Positions 1-4,682 of a DNA stretch of 5,313 bases are shown in pieces. This stretch comes from Crocinitomicaceae bacterium. GTDB lineage: Bacteria; Bacteroidota; Bacteroidia; Flavobacteriales_D; Crocinitomicaceae. The translations under genes and the position numbers were made by a program. Under the pieces are notes generated by a model. The model made no database searches, was not told the origin of the DNA, and saw nothing but the letters and a program-made list of their open reading frames with translations. The stretch is from NCBI GenBank assembly GCA_015662935.1, contig DQTF01000008.1:1-5313 (forward strand). The letters are read 5' to 3'. Each line of letters begins with the position of its first letter. Position 1 is the first letter of the stretch.

Positions 1-35
1 ATTAATTGAACAGGCATTTTTCTTGGTTGAAAAGA

Positions 36-464
36 TTATTTCTTCAATAAATCTCTGATTTCTCCTAAAAGAACCTCTTCTTTTGATGGAGCAGGTGGAG
101 CTGCAGGAGCTTCCTCTTGTTTTTTCTTTGCTTTGTTGTATGCTTTTACAATCATAAATAATACGAAACCAACAATAATTAAACTGATGATTGTATCAAT
201 CCAAGCACCGTACTGTAGGTTGTTAGCAGGAACTGCTTTAGTAATAACATCTCCATTTTCAGCAAGAACTTCTTCTATTGCTGGTGATAATTCAATCACT
301 TTGTCAGCAAAACTAGATCCGCCTGTAAACATTCCAATAATTGGCATCATAATCATACTTACGAAACCTTTTACTACTGATCCTACTGCACCAGCAAGGA
401 TTACTGCAATCGCAAGATCTACAACGTTACCCGTTAAGATGAATGCTTTGAACTCTTTTAACAT
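36..464 (-). CDS. mscL: Large-conductance mechanosensitive channel MscL
   Basis: This inner-membrane channel opens under high membrane tension and releases small solutes during hypo-osmotic shock; the family forms homopentamers. The protein is 142 residues from the ATG at 464, close to the usual 130-150. It begins MLKEFKAFILTGNVVDLAIAV, the amphipathic N-terminal helix running into TM1 (about 14-44, Gly/Ala rich, as needed for pore packing). A periplasmic loop (about 46-85) leads to TM2 (about 88-108), followed by a basic cluster (KAKKK), a Pro/Ala-rich linker (119-126) and the C-terminal helix (127-142) that bundles in the cytoplasm. The frame stays open upstream to 548, but the extra 28 residues do not resemble MscL, so the internal ATG is chosen. 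The gene lies 92 bp downstream of recR on the same strand. That gap holds only a poor promoter match (TTCCTTTG, 553-546, no suitably spaced TTG), so read-through from recR is possible. No terminator is evident in the last 35 bases of the window. Confidence 0.96.
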   Translation of the reverse strand: MLKEFKAFILTGNVVDLAIAVILAGAVGSVVKGFVSMIMMPIIGMFTGGSSFADKVIELSPAIEEVLAENGDVITKAVPANNLQYGAWIDTIISLIIVGFVLFMIVKAYNKAKKKQEEAPAAPPAPSKEEVLLGEIRDLLKK

Positions 465-556
465 ATTTGTTTGTTTTTTTGTTAATATGAAGCGAATATA
501 CAGAAAAAATAGCCTTTTTGATATTAAAACTACTTTTACTTTGCACAAAGGAATGT

Positions 557-1162
557 TTAGAACTCAAAAGGTTGTCTATTAATGATAGAACGGCTCAATG
601 TAATTTCATCTGCATATTGCAATTCTGAACCAATAGATACTCCTCTTGATAATGTAGAGAAATCAATGTCAAAGTTCTTTAGTTTTTTGTACAAATAAAA
701 GTTCGTAGTGTCACCTTCCATTGTTGCACTTAAGGCAAAAATAATTTCAGAAATATTTTCTTTTTGCACACGTGAGATTAAGTTTTCAATGTTCAAATCA
801 GCAGGACCGATGCCATCCATAGGAGAAATAATCCCATTCAAAACATGATAAATTCCCTTGAATGATTGTGTTGCTTCAATAGCAAGGACGTCTCTAATGT
901 CTTCGACGACACAAACAAGTGTTTTGTCCCGGTTTTCGTCTTTGCAAATTGCGCAAACTTCAAAATCAGACACATTACCGCAAGTGGTGCACTTTTTAAC
1001 GTGTTCTTTCATTGTTAAAAAGGCTTCAGAAAAATCTTTGATCTCCTTATCCGACCTGTTTAAGAGTTGTAAGACCAATCTCAAAGCTGTCTTTCTGCCG
1101 ATACCTGGTAAAGAGGCTATTTGGTCTACTGCATTCTCTATATGTTTCGAAGGAATTCTCAC
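557..1162 (-). CDS. recR: Recombination mediator protein RecR
   Basis: RecR works with RecO (and RecF) to load RecA onto SSB-coated single-stranded DNA at gaps. The 201-residue length is normal for the family. Visible in order are the helix-hairpin-helix (LPGIGRKTALRLVL, 18-31), a four-cysteine zinc finger (C58, C61, C70, C73), the Toprim domain starting at TLVCVVEDIRDVLAIE (81-96, acidic residue E87) and continuing through YHVLNGIISPMDGIGP (105-120), and the conserved SRGVSIGSELQYAD stretch (172-185). The start is GTG at 1162: the frame has a stop at 1192-1190 with no ATG between, and MRIPSKHIENAVDQ aligns with the usual RecR N-terminus. A good -7-like box lies only four bases upstream of this GTG, so the message may have almost no leader. 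recR is divergent from smpB and is followed by mscL on the same strand. All key motifs are intact. Confidence 0.97.
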   Translation of the reverse strand: MRIPSKHIENAVDQIASLPGIGRKTALRLVLQLLNRSDKEIKDFSEAFLTMKEHVKKCTTCGNVSDFEVCAICKDENRDKTLVCVVEDIRDVLAIEATQSFKGIYHVLNGIISPMDGIGPADLNIENLISRVQKENISEIIFALSATMEGDTTNFYLYKKLKNFDIDFSTLSRGVSIGSELQYADEITLSRSIINRQPFEF

Positions 1163-1166
1163 CTTG

Positions 1167-1201
1167 CAAAGGTATCTATAATTCTCCCGTTATTCTCGCA
1201 A
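1167..1201 (-). promoter_or_regulatory. Candidate recR promoter (Bacteroidota type)
   Basis: On the minus strand, TACCTTTG (1174-1167) matches the TAnnTTTG -7 consensus of Bacteroidota exactly. A TTG (1201-1199) lies 24 bp upstream, slightly longer than the usual 17-23 bp gap. Transcription would begin at about 1163-1160, on or next to the GTG start of recR. The -7 match is seen directly; promoter activity is inferred. Confidence 0.5.
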
Positions 1202-1209
1202 AGAAATAT

Positions 1210-1217
1210 TACTTTTA
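1210..1217 (+). promoter_or_regulatory. Weak candidate -7 element for smpB
   Basis: TACTTTTA matches TAnnTTTG at all but the last base. It sits 19 bp before the smpB GTG start, leaving a leader of roughly 10-15 bases. No well-spaced TTG is present near -33. The 74-bp divergent spacer must hold the smpB promoter unless it lies inside recR, and this is the best match I see. Confidence 0.25.
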
Positions 1218-1236
1218 CATACTATTATTTTAATAA

Positions 1237-1689
1237 GTGGAGAAACAAGTCAATATAAAGAATAAAAAAGCAAAATTTGAATATCATTTAATTGATAGGT
1301 TCACAGCAGGTCTTGTTTTGTCTGGAACAGAAATTAAAAGTATTCGCAATGGTAAGGCTTCAATTTTGGAAGCTTATTGCGTGTTTGATTCTGGAGAAGT
1401 GTGGATCCGTAATATGCACATTACAGCTTATGAAAATGGTTCTATCTATAATCACAAGCCTAGAACTGATAGGAAATTATTACTGAATAAGAAAGAAATT
1501 CAGAAGATTGAGAAGTTTCTGAAAGTAAAAGGGAATACTGTTGTTCCGTTGAAAATTTTCATTTCTGAGAAAGGTTGGGCAAAATTGAACATTGCTACAG
1601 CGCAAGGAAAGAAGTTGCATGATAAACGCCAAGACCTTAAAGATAAGGATGATAAGCGCGACATGGAACGAGCAATGAAGCGTTTCTAA
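1237..1689 (+). CDS. smpB: SsrA-binding protein SmpB (trans-translation)
   Basis: SmpB binds tmRNA (ssrA) and delivers it to ribosomes stalled on broken messages, so that the nascent peptide is tagged for degradation and the ribosome is freed. The 150 residues match the family length. The OB-fold barrel begins at INIKNKKAKFEY-type sequence (about 6-17), with the signature GTEIKSIRNGKASI (30-43), NHKPRTDRKLLL (72-83) and GKKLHDKR (124-131). The C-terminal tail (132-150, alternating Lys/Arg and Asp) is the part that becomes helical in the empty mRNA channel; it is complete here. The start is GTG at 1237, fixed by an in-frame TAA immediately before it (1234-1236). No Shine-Dalgarno is present, as is normal in this phylum. 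The gene is divergent from recR. Its TAA stop overlaps the stop of the convergent J-domain gene, so no dedicated terminator fits between them. The ssrA gene is not in the window. Confidence 0.98.
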   Translation: MEKQVNIKNKKAKFEYHLIDRFTAGLVLSGTEIKSIRNGKASILEAYCVFDSGEVWIRNMHITAYENGSIYNHKPRTDRKLLLNKKEIQKIEKFLKVKGNTVVPLKIFISEKGWAKLNIATAQGKKLHDKRQDLKDKDDKRDMERAMKRF

Positions 1690-2525
1690 AGGAAGCCAAG
1701 ACTAAGTAAATGCGCCCATCGGTGTCCCGTTAGCAAGAATACAATTATCAATAAACTAATACCGTAATAACTCAAGTGGTAGAGGAATGTGAAGTTCAAT
1801 GTCATTCTTTTATAGAAGAAAGTTGCCAACGGAATTAAGAATAAAATAATAAGTAGCCAGCTCGCATTGAAGAAAGTGAAATGTACTCCGTAGTAGCTTC
1901 TAGTAATCTTTGCTCGAGCAATTAAACGGACGGGACTGTGAAAAAACCAAGTTCTTTCAATGTCAATTAGTCTCGTTTTAGATGTTAAATGATAGTCTAA
2001 GTGGCTGATCCAGTACAATTTTTCTTTGCGTGTTTTTACCAAACTTAAATTTTGCCCACTTGGCCCATTGGCAATATTCATTCGATAAGCAATGACTTCA
2101 TCTTTTTCGTAATGTCTAGGGAGGAATAAGTCAAGAAAAATCAACATACTAAGTAATGTTCCAACAAAAGCAATGGTTTTAAATACTTTCCATTTGGTTC
2201 CTGTTGTCAACGATTGAAAATAGAACTCATTCTCCCTTCTTTCTCTTAGTTCTTGCTCTTTGAATCTTTTTCGAGCCGCTTTCATACGCTCTTCTCTGTC
2301 CTTCTTCTTTTCTTCGGGTGTCAGTGCTTTTTTATCTTTCGGAATTTTATCGTTGATGATAATATCATAAGCTTCAGAAATTTGAATGAATTTTTCTTGC
2401 GCATTGGCACTCGAATTCACATCCGGATGGTATTGCATAACCAATTTGCGGTATTGCTTTTTAACTTCTTGGAGAGAAGCAGTGGTAGGCAGACCTAGTA
2501 TGCTATAATACTTGCTTCTGAGCAT
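1686..2525 (-). CDS. J-domain (DnaJ-like) membrane protein
   Basis: The protein has 279 residues from the ATG at 2525; a GTG directly before it (2528) is an alternative that adds one residue. An N-terminal J domain spans about 3-60 with YYSILGL, the Hsp70-stimulating HPD triad (33-35), and the KFIQISEAYDII helix. A highly charged Lys/Arg/Glu segment (about 62-100) follows, probably one long helix. A first membrane segment lies at about 113-134, a soluble region of about 85 residues after it contains no motif I recognise, and two more hydrophobic segments lie at about 221-238 and 249-267. The Gly/Phe region and zinc finger of true DnaJ are absent, so this is a class C (type III) J protein. A membrane-anchored co-chaperone that recruits DnaK to a specific site is inferred; no substrate can be named. 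The gene starts inside the end of the upstream MenE-like gene (23-bp overlap), suggesting coupled translation, and its stop (TAG) overlaps that of smpB. Confidence 0.85.
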   Translation of the reverse strand: MLRSKYYSILGLPTTASLQEVKKQYRKLVMQYHPDVNSSANAQEKFIQISEAYDIIINDKIPKDKKALTPEEKKKDREERMKAARKRFKEQELRERRENEFYFQSLTTGTKWKVFKTIAFVGTLLSMLIFLDLFLPRHYEKDEVIAYRMNIANGPSGQNLSLVKTRKEKLYWISHLDYHLTSKTRLIDIERTWFFHSPVRLIARAKITRSYYGVHFTFFNASWLLIILFLIPLATFFYKRMTLNFTFLYHLSYYGISLLIIVFLLTGHRWAHLLSLGFL

Positions 2526-3510
2526 CACTGATTTTTTTTATCGTTTTCAATCGGTTGATTTTATCACTTTCTGTTCTGACAAAATGTGGTATAAAATAAA
2601 TCTCTTTGGGTAATTGGTATTTAGTTAGAACAGCAACAAAATCTTGCTTATTCATTTTCTTTTTTTCTGATTCTATAATCAATACAATCTTTTGTCCGAG
2701 AATCGTGTCAGCTAATCCTGCAATGAAAAAAGGTTCTCGAAGGATAGGAGAGAGGTAAGTTTCCAATTCTTCAGGAGAATGTTTAATACCTCCACTATTG
2801 ATGATAAAATCTTTACGTCCTTTCCAAATAAAATGGGTAGAATCAATCAGTTCAATGATATCATTGCTCTCTAAATTTTTGACACCTAAGTTGGGTGCGT
2901 TTATTATTAGGCAATCTTCTTTTTGGGAGAATGAAATAGTCGGTAAGGCAGTATAACTTATTTCTTTCTCTGATAACTTTCGCATGGCAACATGAGAAAT
3001 AGTTTCCGTCATTCCAAAGGTTTGAAAAACGTCGTTCGGGAAGTTGTTTAATACTTTTTCTAAGCTAGAAGAAACGGGTGCTCCTCCAATGATTAATTTT
3101 TGAATGTTTTTTAGTTGCTTTGGCGTTTTAGCAATACTACTACTGACTTGTAGCGGAACCATTGCTGCAAAGTGAATGGAGCTATCAGTAGATTTAAGTG
3201 GGGTAGAACATACGTCTGAAACAAATAAATTAAGATTCAAAACAATTGCTCTTACCAACATCATTTTACCACCTATAGTTTTGGGAGAAAGACAAAGAAG
3301 AGCGTTTTGATTTTTTTCTAATTGCAGAAATTTCCCTGTCATTTTTGCAGATGACACCATTCGGTTTTTTTCTATCTGAATAGTCTTTTTTCTACCTGTT
3401 GAACCTGACGTTTTGGTTTTTATGTAAGAGAATTCATTGTTCCATTCTTTCAAGAAAGCATGAACTTCATTAATCAGTTCTTCGTTTTTTGTTAAAAATG
3501 TAATTTGCAT
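2503..3510 (-). CDS. menE: MenE-like O-succinylbenzoate-CoA ligase (AMP-binding enzyme)
   Basis: This is an adenylate-forming (ANL superfamily) enzyme. MenE activates o-succinylbenzoate to its CoA thioester with ATP, a cytoplasmic step of menaquinone synthesis. The phosphate-binding loop TSGSTGRKK is at 34-42, the QTFGMTET motif at 163-170, and the hinge GRKDFIINSGGIKHSPEELE at 231-250. A Lys in DKINR (K317) sits where the catalytic A10 lysine is expected. At 335 residues it is much shorter than typical acyl-CoA synthetases (500 or more), missing most of the N-terminal subdomain before the P-loop; this short form is what I know from Bacteroidota MenE proteins. The ATG start at 3510 is the natural one, though the leading 30 residues are less diagnostic. 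The gene ends inside the start of the J-domain gene, and no other men genes are nearby. The exact acyl substrate is inferred from length and phylum; the superfamily assignment is firm. Confidence 0.8.
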   Translation of the reverse strand: MQITFLTKNEELINEVHAFLKEWNNEFSYIKTKTSGSTGRKKTIQIEKNRMVSSAKMTGKFLQLEKNQNALLCLSPKTIGGKMMLVRAIVLNLNLFVSDVCSTPLKSTDSSIHFAAMVPLQVSSSIAKTPKQLKNIQKLIIGGAPVSSSLEKVLNNFPNDVFQTFGMTETISHVAMRKLSEKEISYTALPTISFSQKEDCLIINAPNLGVKNLESNDIIELIDSTHFIWKGRKDFIINSGGIKHSPEELETYLSPILREPFFIAGLADTILGQKIVLIIESEKKKMNKQDFVAVLTKYQLPKEIYFIPHFVRTESDKINRLKTIKKISDAQKQVL

Positions 3511-3535
3511 TCTGTCTTTGGAATGGAATTTGAGT

Positions 3536-3543
3536 TAAAGGTA
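3536..3543 (-). promoter_or_regulatory. Weak candidate -7 element for menE/J-domain operon
   Basis: On the minus strand, TACCTTTA matches TAnnTTTG except at the last base, and lies 25 bp before the menE ATG. No TTG is found at the proper distance. It is the best candidate on this strand of the 123-bp divergent spacer (3511-3633), which is otherwise plain AT-rich sequence. Confidence 0.25.
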
Positions 3544-3574
3544 ACACATTAGAATACTAGATTAATGATTTTTT

Positions 3575-3609
3575 TTGAAACAAAAGCTGTAAGAAAAAGA
3601 TTAATTTTC
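3575..3609 (+). promoter_or_regulatory. Candidate promoter of the thioredoxin-like gene
   Basis: A TTG (3575-3577) is followed after 24 bp by TAATTTTC (3602-3609), one mismatch from TAnnTTTG. The predicted transcript start, at about 3615, leaves a leader of roughly 20 bases before the ATG at 3634. The spacing is slightly long, so support is modest. Confidence 0.3.
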
Positions 3610-3633
3610 CGTTTTATAAATTAAACCAACGAA

Positions 3634-4059
3634 ATGAAGAATAAATTAGGAATTTTATTTGTGGCATTGTTATCCGTTATGGTGATGACTTCTGCAACAA
3701 AAACTGTAGGAATTGAATTTGAGCACGTAACATTGGCTGAAGCTAAAGTTATGGCGAAAGAAAGTGGAAAATTAATTTTCATCGATTGCTATACAGATTG
3801 GTGTGGACCATGTCGGAGAATGGCAAAAACTTCTTTTAAAGATGAGAAGGTGGGGAAGTTGTTCAACGAGAGTTTTATCAATTTAAAAATTGAAATGGAG
3901 AAAAATCCTGACGGGAAAGAAGTGGCTAGACAGTATAAAATACGCGCATATCCAACTTTATTGATGATTAACGCTGAAGGCAAGTTAGTGAAACAAGCAA
4001 TTGGGATGCATTCTAAAGGAGATTTAATTCAGTTAGCAAATAATGTATTGAAGAAATAG
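3634..4059 (+). CDS. Exported thioredoxin-family protein
   Basis: A 141-residue protein with an N-terminal signal peptide: MKNK, then a hydrophobic core (about 5-18), and a likely signal peptidase I site after TSA (19-21). No lipobox cysteine is present, so the mature protein should be soluble in the periplasm. The mature part is one thioredoxin fold: strand KLIFIDCYTDWCGPC with the redox pair C57/C60 in the classical CGPC order, the following helix (RRMAKTSF), and the cis-proline loop AYPT (P107). The form resembles the DsbD C-terminal (thioredoxin_7-like) group, which reduces or oxidises periplasmic thiols; the direction cannot be told from sequence, although CGPC favours a reductant. A third cysteine, C52, lies five residues before the active site. 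The ATG at 3634 is preceded by an A-rich stretch without Shine-Dalgarno. The gene stands alone: it is divergent from menE and is closed by a terminator 26 bases after its stop. Partners are not identifiable here. Confidence 0.9.
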   Translation: MKNKLGILFVALLSVMVMTSATKTVGIEFEHVTLAEAKVMAKESGKLIFIDCYTDWCGPCRRMAKTSFKDEKVGKLFNESFINLKIEMEKNPDGKEVARQYKIRAYPTLLMINAEGKLVKQAIGMHSKGDLIQLANNVLKK

Positions 4060-4084
4060 GTTACTAGAAATATAGATTGGAATC

Positions 4085-4115
4085 CCTTCTTGGTTAACTG
4101 AGGAGGTTTTTTTTT
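4085..4115 (+). terminator. Intrinsic terminator after the thioredoxin-like gene
   Basis: A seven-pair stem, CCTTCTT (4085-4091) with GAGGAGG (4100-4106) and including two G-U pairs in RNA, encloses an eight-base loop (GGTTAACT). It is followed at once by nine T residues (4107-4115). It sits 25 bases after the TAG stop. The T run is only on this side, so it acts on plus-strand transcripts. The rest of the 4060-4149 gap is AT-rich with no further feature, and no terminator for the oncoming minus-strand GIY-YIG gene is seen. Confidence 0.8.
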
Positions 4116-4149
4116 GTGTCAATTTTTTTTGTCCTTATGGTTTCTGATT

Positions 4150-4575
4150 TCAAAATTCTTTATTCCAACTAGGTAACCTTTTGTGATTATTAAAAAAAGT
4201 CTGAATAATATTACCTTCAACTGAACTAGGGATATCACTATGTTCGTTATCAAATGTTTCGTACCAGTAAATATCTAAAGCATCTATATTCCCGTCTATA
4301 AGTTTCTGCTTCCAACTTTTTTTTCTGGGATAGGCAAATTGAATTCCATTTACTAATCTGTCAAATATTCCTCCTTTTCTAATTATTGGTTTTCCTTCGG
4401 TTTTAACTTTTCCAGATGAACCAATATAAACGAGTTCATTCTTCTCATTTTTACGTGCGTAAACAGTATAAACTCCGATTCCATTCTTGGGAGCGTTGCA
4501 GACTTTGCTTAATTCGTCTGATGGCGAAAAAATGAAATGTCCATTTGATTTATATTTCTCTAACTGCTCTAACAT
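4150..4575 (-). CDS. Stand-alone GIY-YIG-type nuclease domain protein
   Basis: A 141-residue protein without signal peptide or membrane segment. It carries the two hallmark tripeptides of the GIY-YIG fold in variant form: GVY (34-36) in GIGVYTVYA and YIG (50-52) in ELVYIGSSGK. A conserved arginine follows in GGIFDRLVNG (R73), and an acidic residue in the SSVEGNIIQ helix (E120) would be the metal-binding glutamate; N138 in LPSWNKEF could be the late asparagine. All catalytic-type positions are therefore filled, and the enzyme may be active on DNA, but that is inferred. No additional DNA-binding or partner domain is present, unlike UvrC or intron homing enzymes; similarly small proteins are annotated only as GIY-YIG family, with some likeness to restriction enzymes such as Eco29kI. 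No methyltransferase gene adjoins it. It follows rpsA on the same strand but is separated by a strong terminator, so it should have its own promoter. The ATG at 4575 is the only reasonable start. Confidence 0.75.
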   Translation of the reverse strand: MLEQLEKYKSNGHFIFSPSDELSKVCNAPKNGIGVYTVYARKNEKNELVYIGSSGKVKTEGKPIIRKGGIFDRLVNGIQFAYPRKKSWKQKLIDGNIDALDIYWYETFDNEHSDIPSSVEGNIIQTFFNNHKRLPSWNKEF

Positions 4576-4600
4576 TTTTATTCTTAATGTATATTTTTTT

Positions 4601-4630
4601 CAAAATACACCTTCAAAACATTTAAACCAA
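4601..4630 (-). promoter_or_regulatory. Candidate promoter of the GIY-YIG gene
   Basis: On the minus strand a TTG (4630-4628) is followed after 20 bp by TATTTTG (4607-4601), which is TAnnTTTG with one spacer base missing. The predicted start, at about 4595, leaves a leader of about 20 bases before the ATG at 4575. The TTG overlaps the end of the T tract of the rpsA terminator. Confidence 0.35.
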
Positions 4631-4660
4631 AAAAATGGCCTCGATTTCTCGAGGCCATTT
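4629..4660 (-). terminator. Strong intrinsic terminator of rpsA
   Basis: A perfect 12-bp inverted repeat, AAATGGCCTCGA (4633-4644) and TCGAGGCCATTT (4649-4660), encloses four bases. Read on the minus strand the loop is GAAA, a GNRA-type tetraloop, and the stem runs into seven T residues (4635-4629). It begins 22 bases after the rpsA stop codon. On the plus strand only three T residues follow the stem directly, so action in that direction would be weak, and no plus-strand gene needs it. Confidence 0.92.
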
Positions 4661-4682
4661 CTTATCTAAAAAAATAGTTGGC

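Noticed and set aside
1..17. Possible start of another minus-strand gene (ATG at 17, reading MPVQL)
   Set aside because: Only five codons are visible before the window edge and no promoter or family evidence supports it.
24..44. Short inverted repeat around the mscL stop as a terminator
   Set aside because: The stem is seven weak A/T-rich pairs with one wobble and no T tract follows on the minus strand.
465..548. In-frame extension of MscL by 28 residues upstream of the ATG at 464
   Set aside because: The added residues (MCKVKVVLISKRL and onward) do not resemble MscL, whose family N-terminus starts right at MLKEFKAF.
539..550. Small inverted repeat CTTTG-CA-CAAAG between recR and mscL as an operator
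   Set aside because: Five-base arms with a two-base gap are easily expected by chance in AT-rich sequence, and no second copy or regulator is seen.
133..582. Plus-strand open frame of 149 codons opposite mscL
   Set aside because: It is antisense to a firmly identified channel gene and its composition reflects the complement of membrane helices; no recognisable domain.
858..1181. Plus-strand open frame of 107 codons opposite recR
   Set aside because: It lies antisense to the helix-hairpin-helix and zinc finger coding region of recR and has no family resemblance.
2253..2498. Plus-strand open frame of 81 codons opposite the J domain
   Set aside because: Shadow of a conserved domain, Phe/Leu rich as expected from complementing Lys/Glu codons.
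3789..3983. Minus-strand open frame of 64 codons inside the thioredoxin-like gene
   Set aside because: Antisense to the CGPC and cis-Pro coding region; no independent support.
4487..4669. Plus-strand open frame of 60 codons running from the GIY-YIG gene across the rpsA terminator
   Set aside because: It crosses a clear terminator hairpin and has no family resemblance.
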